Assembly (NCBI GenBank): GCA_030680175.1
Contig: JAUXWO010000032.1
Span: 1-58,955, forward strand
Length of the DNA: 58,955 nucleotides
Origin: Vicinamibacterales bacterium
GTDB lineage: Bacteria > Acidobacteriota > Vicinamibacteria > Vicinamibacterales > UBA2999
Direction of reading: 5' to 3'
The translations under genes and the position numbers were made by a program. Position 1 is the first letter of the stretch. The number at the start of each line of letters is the position of its first letter. Positions 16,723-25,424 of the stretch are shown in pieces. A model generated the notes under the pieces. The model saw only the letters and a list, made by a program, of their open reading frames with translations. It had not been told where the DNA came from and ran no database searches.

Positions 16723-17894
16723 CGGTCCTTGCCCCTCCCAGACTCGCGCCGCGCTACGACGCGGTGATCATCGGCGCCCGATGCGCGGGCGCTGCCACGG
16801 CACGGCTGCTGGCCCGCGCCGGCCTGCGCGTGCTGGTCGCCGATCGCGGCCGTCACGGCACGGACACGCTCTCGACACACGCCCTGATGCGTGCCGGCGT
16901 GCTCCAACTCCACCGCTGGGGCGTGCTGCCCGCGATCCAGGCGGCCGGAACGCCCGTCGTGCGCCGCGCCACCTTCACCTACGGCGCTGACCAGCTGCCG
17001 GTGCCGATCAAGCCGCGCGACGGCGTCGAGGGGCTGTACGCGCCGCGGCGTCGCGTGCTCGATCGGGTCCTGGTGGACGCGGCCCTCGCCGCCGGCGCCG
17101 TCGTCGAGTACGGCCTCCGCCTCATCGATCTGCTGCGGTCCCTCGACGGCCGTGTCGTGGGCGCCGTGCTGCTGTCGGAGGATGGACGCGCGTACCGCGT
17201 CGAGACGCCGCTCGTCATCGGCGCCGACGGCGTGCGATCCACGGTCGCGCACCTCGTCGACGCCCCGGTCACCCGCGCCGGACACGCGGCCGCCGGTGTG
17301 GTCTACGGCTACTGGGCCCGCCTGCCGGTGGACGGCTATCGCTGGTACTTCCAGTCCGGCGCGAGCGCCGGCGCCATCCCCACCAACGACGAGGAGACGT
17401 GCGTCTTCGCCGTGACCCCGGCGGATCGCTTCGCCGAGGTCTTCCGTGGCGACGTCGCGGCGGGCTACCGTCGCGTGATCGCGGAGGCGGCGCCGGAGCT
17501 CGTCGAGCGCCTGCGTGCCGCGGAACTCCGCGGCACGTTCCACGGATTCCCCGGGCTCCCCGGCTACTTCCGCCGGAGTGCGGGGCCGGGCTGGGCGCTG
17601 GTCGGCGATGCCGGCTGCTTCAAGGACCCGATCACGGCGCACGGTATCACCGACGCGCTGATCGCGGCGGAACTGCTCGCCACGGCCGTCGTCGCCGGGA
17701 GCGACGCGGCGCTTGCACAGTACGAGGCCAGCCGCAACGCGATGGCAACGCCGATCTTCGACGTCACCGAACGGATCGCGTCGTTTGCCTGGACGCTCGC
17801 GGAGGTGCGCGGCCTGCACCGCACGCTGAGCGAGGAGATGGCGCGCGAGGTGACGGCGATGGCCGCGCACAACGCGGCAGGGGTGCCTGCATGA
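16719..17894 (+). CDS. FAD-dependent oxidoreductase (geranylgeranyl-reductase/PHBH-like)
   Basis: 391 residues. GTG 16719 overlaps the previous stop as GTGA, with GGAG five bases upstream. FAD site DAVIIGARCAGAATARLLARAG; note ARCAG in place of the common GxGPAG, a variant found in many actinobacterial and acidobacterial members. Second FAD motif: GWALVGDAGCFKDPITAHGITDAL. These enzymes hydroxylate aromatics or reduce isoprenoid double bonds. The neighbouring MaoC hydratase favours a lipid or CoA-linked substrate, but this is inference. Its stop overlaps the MaoC start (ATGA). Confidence 0.88.
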   Translation: MTVLAPPRLAPRYDAVIIGARCAGAATARLLARAGLRVLVADRGRHGTDTLSTHALMRAGVLQLHRWGVLPAIQAAGTPVVRRATFTYGADQLPVPIKPRDGVEGLYAPRRRVLDRVLVDAALAAGAVVEYGLRLIDLLRSLDGRVVGAVLLSEDGRAYRVETPLVIGADGVRSTVAHLVDAPVTRAGHAAAGVVYGYWARLPVDGYRWYFQSGASAGAIPTNDEETCVFAVTPADRFAEVFRGDVAAGYRRVIAEAAPELVERLRAAELRGTFHGFPGLPGYFRRSAGPGWALVGDAGCFKDPITAHGITDALIAAELLATAVVAGSDAALAQYEASRNAMATPIFDVTERIASFAWTLAEVRGLHRTLSEEMAREVTAMAAHNAAGVPA

Positions 17895-18295
17895 GGCTGA
17901 CCGTCGGACAGACCGCCACCCGCACGCTGACGGTGACCGTCGATCACGTCCGGATGTACGCCGAGATCTCGGGCGACCGCAACCCGCTGCACTTCGATGA
18001 GGCCTTCGCGGCCCGCACGCCGTTCGGCCGCCTCGTGGCGCAGGGCGGGCTGACGACGGGACTGCTGCATGCGCTCGTGGCGATGGATCTACCCGGGCCG
18101 GGCACCGTGTTCATGAGCCAGGACTGGAAGTTCACGGCGCCGGTGTTCATCGGCGACACCATCACCGCCGAGGCCGAAGTCCTGAAAGTGCATCAGGCCA
18201 AGCCCGTCACCCAGCTCCGTGTCGCGGTCGTCCGCCAGGACGGCGAGACGGTGCTCGAGGGCGAGGCATGGTGTTACACGTTCGCCGCGGGGTGA
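17891..18295 (+). CDS. MaoC-like (R)-specific enoyl-CoA hydratase
   Basis: 134 residues, a single hot-dog domain of the usual length. The hydratase-2 signature is present as AEISGDRNPLHFDEAFA, with the catalytic Asp and His in GDRNPLH. It should hydrate a trans-2-enoyl-CoA to the (R)-3-hydroxyacyl-CoA in the cytoplasm. The ATG overlaps the stop of the FAD oxidoreductase gene, so the two are translationally coupled. This points to a small pathway acting on acyl chains, though the specificity is not visible. Confidence 0.92.
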   Translation: MRLTVGQTATRTLTVTVDHVRMYAEISGDRNPLHFDEAFAARTPFGRLVAQGGLTTGLLHALVAMDLPGPGTVFMSQDWKFTAPVFIGDTITAEAEVLKVHQAKPVTQLRVAVVRQDGETVLEGEAWCYTFAAG

Positions 18296-18311
18296 GGGGG
18301 GACAACTCGCG

Positions 18312-18360
18312 GCTCTCGGCTCTCGGCTGTCAGCTCCCGGCTCTCGGCTTTCGGCTGCCG
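18312..18360. repeat. Heptamer array, 7 units, between MaoC and HemG genes
   Basis: GCTCTCG, GCTCTCG, GCTGTCA, GCTCCCG, GCTCTCG, GCTTTCG, GCTGCCG in unbroken phase. It breaks the otherwise overlapping gene run, so 18480 may start a new transcript or the array may sit inside the operon. Confidence 0.85.
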
Positions 18361-18479
18361 GATGTCCGGCAGCCTGCCGGGTGTGCGCGTATGAACCCGC
18401 CCTCTCGGCGACGCCACCGCGGCGATCAGGCGAGCCCCCGTTTGGCGCGGGCGTTGCAGGATGTCCCATTGGGGGACGT

Positions 18480-19034
18480 ATGCGTGTGCTCATCGTTTAC
18501 GGCACCGTCGAGGGACAGACGCGGAAGATCGCGGAGTACATCGGACAGATCGCCGGCGAGGCCGGCCACGCCGTCGATCTCCGGGACGCCGCGACCCTCG
18601 CGCCGGACGCGTCGATCGGAAAGCCGGACGCCGTCATCATCGGCGCGCCGGTGCATCAGGGAAGGCATCCCGCCGCGCTGCGCCACTTCGTGACGGCGCA
18701 CGCCGCGACGCTGCAGGCGCTGCCGACGGGCTTCTTCTCCGTCAGCCTCGCCTCGGTGCTGACTGGCGAGGAGCATCTGGCCGAGGGCCGGAAGTACGTC
18801 GAGGGCTTCTGCGCCGAGACCGGCTGGACGCCCGGCGTGACGGCACTGGTCGCCGGCGCGCTGCGCTACTCGCAGTACGACTTCTTCAAGCGGTTCATCA
18901 TGAAGCTCATCGCCCGCGAGCAAGGCGGAGACACGGACACGTCGCGCGACTACGAGTACACCGACTGGAGCCAGGTACGGCAGTTCGCGCACGACGTGCT
19001 GGCGCTTGCGGCGCGCGGGATCGGGACGTCGTGA
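18480..19034 (+). CDS. hemG: Menaquinone-dependent protoporphyrinogen IX dehydrogenase (HemG)
   Basis: 184 residues. A flavodoxin fold begins with VLIVYGTVEGQTRKIAEYI (FMN phosphate loop). VIIGAPVHQGRH and GFFSVSLASV follow, and the C-terminal block AGALRYSQYDFFKRFIMKLI then GGDTDTSRDYEYTDWSQV matches E. coli HemG closely from memory. It would oxidise protoporphyrinogen IX to protoporphyrin IX with quinone as acceptor, at the inner membrane. The extra loop that separates HemG from plain flavodoxins is present. The ATG at 18480 has GGGGGA four bases upstream. Its stop overlaps the next start as GTGA. Confidence 0.86.
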   Translation: MRVLIVYGTVEGQTRKIAEYIGQIAGEAGHAVDLRDAATLAPDASIGKPDAVIIGAPVHQGRHPAALRHFVTAHAATLQALPTGFFSVSLASVLTGEEHLAEGRKYVEGFCAETGWTPGVTALVAGALRYSQYDFFKRFIMKLIAREQGGDTDTSRDYEYTDWSQVRQFAHDVLALAARGIGTS

Positions 19035-19909
19035 CGTCCGCACGTCTTCCGCGGACGGCGCTGGCCGTGCTCGTGCCGGCGCTGGCGGCCTCGTCGGCGC
19101 TCGCCGCCTCGTGGGCGCTGTGGTCGAGCGGGGGTCCCGGTCCATCCGAGCACCTGAGCGTGCACGGGCGTACCGTGGTGCTGTACGGCCAGGGGCTGTA
19201 CCGGCACATGTCCGCCGACGTGGCTGTGCAGGGCCTCGCGCAGGACTACGTGACGCTCTTCGTCGCGCTGCCCGTGCTCCTCGTCGCGTGGCGCCGCGCC
19301 ATTGGCGGCTCGCTGCGCGCGCGCCTGGTCCTGGCCGGCACGCTCGGCTATTTCTTCCTGACCTATCTCTTCTACCTGGCCATGGCCTTCTACAACGCCA
19401 TGTTCCTCGCCTACGTCGTCGCCCTGGGCACGGCGTTCTTCGCGCTGACGCTGACGATGCTGTCGTTCGAGGTGGCGTGCCTGCCGGCCGTGATCGATCC
19501 ACGGGTGCCGGCGCGGCTCATTGGCGGGTTCACGGTGTCCGTCGCCGCGGCCATCGGGCTGCTCTGGCTCGGCGTCGTAGTGCCGCCACTCGCCGACGGC
19601 ACGGTCGTGCCGGAGGCCATCGCGCACTACACGACCCTCATCGTGCAGGGCTACGACCTGGCGCTCTTCCTCCCGATCGGGATCACCTCGGGCGTGCTGC
19701 TGTATCGCCGCGCGCCCGCAGGCTTCCTGCTCGGCACGGTCAACCTCGTGTTCCTGTCGATCCTGATGCTGGCGCTGGTCGCCAAGCTCATCGCGATGGC
19801 GATGGCGGGCGCGAGCGTCATGCCGGCCGTCGTCATCATCCCGGTGTTCTGGCTCGGCGCGGTGGCGGGCGCCGTGACGCTGCTCGGCGGCGTCGCGCCG
19901 AACGCCTGA
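19031..19909 (+). CDS. Multi-pass membrane protein, function unknown
   Basis: 292 residues. GTG 19031 overlaps the hemG stop as GTGA, with GGGA upstream. About seven to eight hydrophobic segments are visible, for example TALAVLVPALAASSALAASW, YVTLFVALPVLLVAW, LGYFFLTYLFYLAMAFYNAM, IGLLWLGVVVPPLA, LALFLPIGITSGVLLY and VIIPVFWLGAVAGAVTLLGG. No family is recognised with confidence. Translational coupling to hemG suggests a membrane partner, possibly for quinone or haem handling. It is convergent with the serine hydrolase gene, with only 7 bp between the stops. Confidence 0.82.
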   Translation: MTSARLPRTALAVLVPALAASSALAASWALWSSGGPGPSEHLSVHGRTVVLYGQGLYRHMSADVAVQGLAQDYVTLFVALPVLLVAWRRAIGGSLRARLVLAGTLGYFFLTYLFYLAMAFYNAMFLAYVVALGTAFFALTLTMLSFEVACLPAVIDPRVPARLIGGFTVSVAAAIGLLWLGVVVPPLADGTVVPEAIAHYTTLIVQGYDLALFLPIGITSGVLLYRRAPAGFLLGTVNLVFLSILMLALVAKLIAMAMAGASVMPAVVIIPVFWLGAVAGAVTLLGGVAPNA

Positions 19910-19916
19910 GCCCGCG

Positions 19917-21059
19917 TCACAACGCGCGCAGCAGCGCCGGCAGGGTCCGGAACGGCAACGGCCCGGCCGTCACCTGATCGACCGCCCCGGCCACCAGCAG
20001 GTCTCGCTCCGGGCAGTGAAACAGCCACGTCCCCGTCGAGCCGGTGTGGCCGACAACGGCCGGGGCCGGCCTGAACGGCGGCAGCCACCGCGGGACCGCG
20101 AAGCGCATCATCCCGAAGCCGTACTCGATCGGCCAGTTCGGCGCCCGGAGCGCCGCGGCGTCGCGCGGCAGGCCGAACCTGCGCCAGTGCTGCATCCGCC
20201 CCAGCGTCTCCGGCTGCTCGAACAGCTCACCACGCACCAACGCCCTCAGCAGCCGCACCTGGTCTCCCACCGTGCTGAAGACGCCACGAAACGAGCGCAT
20301 CAGCCCCGGGATCGCCATCGCGCGGTCGCCGAACCACAACGCGGCCGGGGCCGCGCCGTCCACGCCGGGGCGCGACTGCCCCTCGACCCACGTGCGCGTC
20401 ATCCCAAGCGGGCGGTACAGCCAGTGCTGGTGAGCCGCCGCCAGCGGACCGCCCGTGACGGCTTCGAGAATCGCCGCGAGCAGCATGTAGTTCGTGTCCG
20501 AGTACCGCGCGCGCGCCTTCGGCGACGCGGTGTCCTGCGGCGGGAAGTGCGGTGTCAGGCGGTCGCGGACGTAGGCCGCCATCTCCTCCATCGACATCGA
20601 CACGTCCCCCTCGCGTTCCACACGCGCGACAAGGCTCGCGCCGCCGGCGGGACGGTCCTCGAGCCAGTCGGGCAGTCCCGAGGTGTGTGACAGCAGGTGC
20701 GCGACCCGCACGTCACCAGATCGGTCGACGTCTCCGACACGATGCAGGCCCGTCCACAGCGTGGCGGGCAGATAACGGGGCAGAGGCGCGTCGAGGTCGA
20801 GCGTCCCCTGCTCCACCAGCGTCATCGCGATGATCGCGTTGAAGAGCTTGTCGATGCTCGCGATGAAGTACGGCGTCTCCGGCGTCATCGCGGGGCCCTC
20901 GGGCGCGGCAGGGCCCGACGCCCCGGCCCATCGGAAGCGCCCGTCCACCGACTCGACGCCCATGACGATGTGCGGGACGTCACGGCGCGCGGCGACCCGC
21001 GCGAGGTACGCCTCGAGACGGGCGATTCGAACGGCGGCCACAGGGCCTGGCTTGGGCAT
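19917..21059 (-). CDS. Serine hydrolase of the beta-lactamase/PBP4 family
   Basis: 380 residues. The nucleophile motif SxxK is ASIDK in YFIASIDKLFNAII, the YxN-type motif is RYSDTNY, and the KTG-type motif is GHTGSTGT, so the active site is complete. LSHTSGLPDW and YRPLGMTRTW are family blocks. No signal peptide is seen, so it is probably cytoplasmic, which is less common for this family. Substrates range from D-amino-acid peptides to esters and cannot be told from sequence. The ATG at 21059 lies 2 bp after the kinase stop, so it is co-expressed with the sigma factor and kinase. Confidence 0.9.
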   Translation of the reverse strand: MPKPGPVAAVRIARLEAYLARVAARRDVPHIVMGVESVDGRFRWAGASGPAAPEGPAMTPETPYFIASIDKLFNAIIAMTLVEQGTLDLDAPLPRYLPATLWTGLHRVGDVDRSGDVRVAHLLSHTSGLPDWLEDRPAGGASLVARVEREGDVSMSMEEMAAYVRDRLTPHFPPQDTASPKARARYSDTNYMLLAAILEAVTGGPLAAAHQHWLYRPLGMTRTWVEGQSRPGVDGAAPAALWFGDRAMAIPGLMRSFRGVFSTVGDQVRLLRALVRGELFEQPETLGRMQHWRRFGLPRDAAALRAPNWPIEYGFGMMRFAVPRWLPPFRPAPAVVGHTGSTGTWLFHCPERDLLVAGAVDQVTAGPLPFRTLPALLRAL

Positions 21060-21061
21060 GG

Positions 21062-23959
21062 TCAGGGCGCGCCGGCGAGGCGCGTCCTGACATCCTCCTG
21101 CCAGTGCAGGACGAACACAAGCTCGGCCGGCGCCGGCGCCGCCGACGGCACGTCGCGGATCACCAGGAACCGGCGCCCATCCGGCGACGCGGCGTAGGCC
21201 AATCCGAGCCGCCCGCCCAGACCGCGTGGCTCGACGAGCGTCGTCGACCGGCCCGCCCGGAACGTCGAGCCTGGCAGAATCGGCGTCGCCACGATGCGCG
21301 CGCCGTCGTAGTGGAAGAGCTCCCGTCCATCGGCGCGCCAGCGCGGCGAGGTGCCGCCGCCCACCGAGACCTGCCAGCGGCCCGCCTCGACGTCCGGGTA
21401 CGGACGCACGTAGACCTCGAACTGGCCGGACTCGTCGGACTGATACGCGAGCCAGCGGCCGTCGGGCGACACGTGCGGATCGAGTTGCGCGAAGTCGCCG
21501 TCGAGCAGCACGCGCACCGTCGGATCCGGCGGTGTGACGCTCGCGATCGCCTGGCTGCGGAAGCTGCGGAACACTGCCAGCAGCAGCGTCCGTCCATCGG
21601 GCGTCCAGGAGTACGGGCTGTGAATCGGTCCGTCCGTGGTCGTCAGGCGCTCGATCGGCCCGGCGCCCTGCGCGTCGCGACGGAACACGCCGGGGCCCTC
21701 GCGCTCGGACCGGAAGGCGACGGCGCTCCCGTCCGGCATCCAGACCGGCATCGTCTCGATGGTCGGATCGACGGTGAGCCGGCTCAGCGTGCCGCGCGCC
21801 GGATCGCCGATCCACACGTCCGTGTTGGCGCCCTCCTCGACGGCCAGCGCGACGCGCGATCCGTCGGGCGACAGCGCCACGCGCGTGTAGGCGCGCGCAT
21901 CGAGCGCCACCGGCGTCTCGCCGCCGGTGCGGTCCAGCCAGACGAGCCGGCGGGACGCCACCACCTCCCGCGCGCGCATGTACACGAGCGCGCCTGCCGG
22001 GGCGACGTCGTAGTGGACGATGGTGTTGTCGCTGTGGGCGAGGCCGGTGGCCAGCGGCACGGGCTCGCCCGCGACCTCGGCGCGCGCCGGGTCGAACCGG
22101 ATGCCCCACAGCGTGTCCTCGCGCCAGAACACGAGGAACCCGCCCGCCAGGTAGCGCCCATGCGTCCCCGTGACGAGCACGCGTGACTCGCGCGTGGTCA
22201 GGTCCAGCACCGCCACGCGGCGCGTCGCGCCGCTGACGATCGTGTAGAGCACGTGCCGCGCCCCCGGCAATACGTGCGGGAGGACGTGCAGCGTGTCTCC
22301 GCGTTCGGCGTCGAGCGCCGTGAGCGCCTCCGGCGTGCCGCCGGCCACCGGCACGCGCTGCAGCACGCGGCCCGTATTGGTCGCGAAGACGATCGCGTCA
22401 TCGTCGGCCCAACTGGCCGTGGCGTTCCCCGGCGCCGGCGCAATGGCAACCGGCGGACCGCCCGCCATGGGCACCCGCATCAGCACGCCGTCGCGGTCGA
22501 AGCCGAGCCAGCGGCCGTCGGGCGAGAAGAAGAGGCCCGTGGCCTGCTCGGTCCCCGGAATCGGCACGGCCTCGAGCGAGGACAGGTCGCGCCGGTAGAG
22601 CTGCGCCCGTCCGTCCCGCAGCGCGCGGAACACCAGCGTGCGGCCGTCGGGCGAGAGCGCCGGCATCGGCTGGAACGTCAGGGCCGGCTCGAGCCCCTCG
22701 GGCAGCGGAATCACGAAGCGGGCGACCCCCTCCTCCGAGCGCGGGGGCGCGGCGTTCCACCATCCCCCGGCGACGGCCCCGAGGACCAGCGCCGCGGCCA
22801 CCGCGGCGATCCCGCGCCACGGTGCGGGCCGCGGCAGGTCGCCCGGCTCGAGCGCATCCTCGACGACCGCATCGTCGAGTTCAAGGCGCGCGTCCCCGAT
22901 GTACCCGAGCCGCCGGCGCGGATCCTTGTCGAGGCAGCGGCGCAGCAGGCGGCGCACGGCGCGGGGCGTGTCGGGCGGGAGCAGGCCGAACGCGGGCTCG
23001 CGTTCGATCACGCGGGCGAGGACTTCGGCGGGCGTCGCGCCCGTGAACGCGCGGACACCGGTCAGCATCTCGAACAGCACGCAGCCGAACGCCCAGACAT
23101 CGGCGCGCTCGTCCACCGCGCGGCCGCGCGCCTGCTCCGGGCTCATGTAGGGGGCGGTGCCAAGCAGCACGGCGGGCGCGAGGCCGGTGATGTCGACCGG
23201 CACGACGTCACTGGCAGGGACGCCGGCCTCGGAGGCGAGCTTCGCGAGGCCGAAGTCGAGGACCTTCACGCCGCCGCCCGGCGGCAGCTTGATGTTCGCG
23301 GGCTTCAGGTCCCGATGCAGGATGCCGCGCGCGTGCGCGGCCTCGATCGCGTCGACGAGCTCGCGCGTGATTCGGAGGGCCTCGTCGAGCGGCAGGGCCT
23401 GGCCGCCGATGCGGTCGGCAAGCGTGGGCCCCTCGACGAACTCGAGCACGAGCGCCTCGAGGCCCTGGCTCTCGGCGATCCCGAAGATCGCGCCGATCCC
23501 GGGATGGCTCAGCGTGGCCAGCACCTGCGCCTCGCGACGGAAGCGGGCGAGGCGCACGGGGTCCTGCGCAAACCGGGCCGGCAGCACCTTGAGGGCCACG
23601 TCGCGCTGCAGGCGCGTGTCGCGCGCGCGGTAGACCTCGCCCATGCCCCCGCGTCCCACCAGGGCGAGGACTTCGTAGTGCTCGAACCTGGTGCCCGGCG
23701 CCAGTCCGGCCGGGACGTCCTCGCCGGCCCCGAGCGCGCGCGCGATCTCATCGCCGAGCGAGCCCGACAGCGCGCCACCCGGCGCGAGAAACCCGTCGTC
23801 TCTCGACGCTTCGGACAACACGGCCTCGAGCGCCGCGCGCAGCGCGGGGTCGGCGCCCGCCTCGGCGTCAAGGAACCGGCCACGCTCGGCGGCCGGCAGC
23901 GCCAGCGCGCGGTCGAGCAGGTCGTCGGCCTGGGGCCAGCGTGAGAGGTCCGGCCTCAC
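21062..23959 (-). CDS. Ser/Thr protein kinase with WD40-like/TolB propeller sensor
   Basis: 965 residues. An N-terminal helical region (1-90) is followed by a complete Hanks-type kinase: GRGGMGEVY (102-110), K124 in VALKVL, HRDLKPAN (catalytic D217), DFGLAK (D235) and GTAPYMSPEQARG. A single membrane segment (IAAVAAALVLGAVAGGWW, about 375-395) precedes an extracytoplasmic propeller with repeated PD40-type blades (MPALSPDGRTLVFRAL, VALSPDGSRVALAVEE, PHVSPDGRWLAYQSDE). This is the standard acidobacterial sensor kinase. GTG 23959 overlaps the sigma factor stop as GTGA, so kinase and sigma factor are made together. Confidence 0.95.
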   Translation of the reverse strand: MRPDLSRWPQADDLLDRALALPAAERGRFLDAEAGADPALRAALEAVLSEASRDDGFLAPGGALSGSLGDEIARALGAGEDVPAGLAPGTRFEHYEVLALVGRGGMGEVYRARDTRLQRDVALKVLPARFAQDPVRLARFRREAQVLATLSHPGIGAIFGIAESQGLEALVLEFVEGPTLADRIGGQALPLDEALRITRELVDAIEAAHARGILHRDLKPANIKLPPGGGVKVLDFGLAKLASEAGVPASDVVPVDITGLAPAVLLGTAPYMSPEQARGRAVDERADVWAFGCVLFEMLTGVRAFTGATPAEVLARVIEREPAFGLLPPDTPRAVRRLLRRCLDKDPRRRLGYIGDARLELDDAVVEDALEPGDLPRPAPWRGIAAVAAALVLGAVAGGWWNAAPPRSEEGVARFVIPLPEGLEPALTFQPMPALSPDGRTLVFRALRDGRAQLYRRDLSSLEAVPIPGTEQATGLFFSPDGRWLGFDRDGVLMRVPMAGGPPVAIAPAPGNATASWADDDAIVFATNTGRVLQRVPVAGGTPEALTALDAERGDTLHVLPHVLPGARHVLYTIVSGATRRVAVLDLTTRESRVLVTGTHGRYLAGGFLVFWREDTLWGIRFDPARAEVAGEPVPLATGLAHSDNTIVHYDVAPAGALVYMRAREVVASRRLVWLDRTGGETPVALDARAYTRVALSPDGSRVALAVEEGANTDVWIGDPARGTLSRLTVDPTIETMPVWMPDGSAVAFRSEREGPGVFRRDAQGAGPIERLTTTDGPIHSPYSWTPDGRTLLLAVFRSFRSQAIASVTPPDPTVRVLLDGDFAQLDPHVSPDGRWLAYQSDESGQFEVYVRPYPDVEAGRWQVSVGGGTSPRWRADGRELFHYDGARIVATPILPGSTFRAGRSTTLVEPRGLGGRLGLAYAASPDGRRFLVIRDVPSAAPAPAELVFVLHWQEDVRTRLAGAP

Positions 23960-24516
23960 GCGCCGCCTCCGAGCGCGTCACGCAGCCACGCGCGCGCCTT
24001 GTACCATTCGCGCTGCGCCGTGCGCACCGACACCTGCAGCGCCTCGGCGGTCTCCTCTTCCGACAACCCGGCGAAGTACCGGCACTCGACGACCCGGGCC
24101 AGCCGCGGGTCGAGGGCGGCCAGCGCCTGCAGGGCCTGATCGATCGCGATCACCTGATCGGCCTCGCGCGCGGCCAGGTCGGGGGCGTCCTCGAGGGGGA
24201 CGAGCACCTGGTCGCCGCCGCGCTTGAGCCGCGTGCGGCGACGGGCGTGGTCCACCACGATCTGCCGCATCGCGATGGCCGAGACCGCGAAGAAGTGCCC
24301 GCGGTCGCGCCAGCTGGCGCGCGACTGATCCACAAGGCGCAGGTAGACCTCGTGGACGAGGCCCGTCGTGTTCAGCGTGTCGTTCGGACGGCGCCGGCGC
24401 AGGTGGCCCCGCGCCATGCGACGGAGGTCCTGGTACACGAGCGGCACGAGGCGGTCGAGCGCGTCCGCCTGTCCATCCCCGTGCGCGGCCAGCAGGGCAG
24501 TGATGTCGGTCTGCAT
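23956..24516 (-). CDS. ECF-like RNA polymerase sigma factor, kinase-associated
   Basis: 186 residues with sigma-2 (LVPLVYQDLRRMARGHLRRR, then TGLVHEVYLRLVD) and sigma-4 (LDPRLARVVECRYFAGLSEEETAEAL plus the HTH VSVRTAQREWYKARAWL). It matches the ECF-like group found next to Ser/Thr kinases in Acidobacteria and Planctomycetes; control by phosphorylation from the adjacent kinase is plausible, as no anti-sigma gene is present. ATG 24516 is chosen because the sequence upstream lacks family similarity. The stop overlaps the kinase start. Confidence 0.92.
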   Translation of the reverse strand: MQTDITALLAAHGDGQADALDRLVPLVYQDLRRMARGHLRRRRPNDTLNTTGLVHEVYLRLVDQSRASWRDRGHFFAVSAIAMRQIVVDHARRRTRLKRGGDQVLVPLEDAPDLAAREADQVIAIDQALQALAALDPRLARVVECRYFAGLSEEETAEALQVSVRTAQREWYKARAWLRDALGGGA

Positions 24517-24645
24517 CGTTTCCGCACGGCCTCCGCGCCCCGCCCGCCACGCCGTGGCGGGAATCGGGCGCCGACGACGTTCTTGAAGATAGCGCGGACC
24601 GGCCGGGGCCATTCTAGCCTGCCTGTCACGCGCCTGGGACACGTC

Positions 24646-25377
24646 ATGACACACCCGCACGAGGAACCGGCGGCCCTGGCGGCGGCCGCGGAACGCCAGG
24701 CGGCCCTGCCCCCAGGACCGGGCGACCGCTTTGCGGGATACGGCGTGCTCGGCCTCGCGTTTCAGTCGGGCGATGTGCTGGCGCTCCGCCGCTTCCCCGC
24801 CACCTCCTGCGGCGCCGGCTACACCTCGATCTGGCACCAGTCGAGCGACGGGCGCTGGACGTTCTACTCCGATGTGCCGGTGACGGCCGGGTGCGTGCCG
24901 TACTTCGCGCCCGGCCTCACCGACACGATCGTGACGCCGATCCGCCTCGAGTGGCGGGGCACGCGGCGTCTGGCGATCGCGGCCGACGGCGGACGGCTCC
25001 TCGCCTGGTCGATGTGGTTCGCGCCGACGGCGCCGAGCGCCGCCATCAACGCGCTGCTCGGGGTGCTGCCGGAGGGCTGGTGGCGGCGCCGGCGCCTCCT
25101 GACGGCCGCCGGCGCCATGGCCGGACTGGCGCTCGGCGCGGGCCGGCTGCGCCTGACAGGCCACACCCCGTCGGGCCATCGCTTCGTCGCGGCGCCCGCG
25201 CGCGTCTGGACGGTCGCGGCGAGCCGCGCCACGGTCGCCGGCCGCGACCTGGGATCGACGGCGCCTCCGGCGCGCCACACCACGCTCGGCGATGTCGTGA
25301 TCCCGCGGCGTGGCCTGCTCGCGTTCGGCCAGTCGCTCATGCTGGCGCCTGGGGGGAAGGGCGTGGGTAGTGGGTAG
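24646..25377 (+). CDS. Protein of unknown function beside the kinase-LRR-globin gene
   Basis: 243 residues from ATG 24646, divergent from the sigma factor gene. No family is recognised. The sequence has coherent protein character (YTSIWHQSSDGRWTFYSD, CVPYFAPGLTDTIVTPIRLEWRG, ALLGVLPEGWWRRRRLL) and one weak hydrophobic stretch near 165 (TAAGAMAGLALGAG). Two cysteines (SCGAGY and AGCVPY) could pair or bind metal. The last residues (GKGVGSG) are encoded by the start of the heptamer array, so the array supplies the stop codon. It lies 47 bp before the kinase-LRR-globin gene on the same strand and may belong with it. Confidence 0.65.
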   Translation: MTHPHEEPAALAAAAERQAALPPGPGDRFAGYGVLGLAFQSGDVLALRRFPATSCGAGYTSIWHQSSDGRWTFYSDVPVTAGCVPYFAPGLTDTIVTPIRLEWRGTRRLAIAADGGRLLAWSMWFAPTAPSAAINALLGVLPEGWWRRRRLLTAAGAMAGLALGAGRLRLTGHTPSGHRFVAAPARVWTVAASRATVAGRDLGSTAPPARHTTLGDVVIPRRGLLAFGQSLMLAPGGKGVGSG

Positions 25378-25418
25378 TGGGTGGTGAGTGGTGGGTGGTG
25401 AGTTATCAGTTGTGAGTG
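25363..25418. repeat. Heptamer array, 8 units, before the kinase-LRR-globin start
   Basis: GTGGGTA, GTGGGTA, GTGGGTG, GTGAGTG, GTGGGTG, GTGAGTT, ATCAGTT, GTGAGTG in 7-bp phase. It begins inside the 3' end of the upstream gene and ends 6 bp before the ATG at 25425, so it occupies the whole translation-initiation region. Confidence 0.85.
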
Positions 25419-25424
25419 TGAGCG

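Noticed and set aside
22253-23944. 563-residue plus-strand frame opposite the kinase-propeller gene
   Set aside because: Low-complexity Arg/Glu-rich translation; the opposite strand has all kinase motifs in frame.
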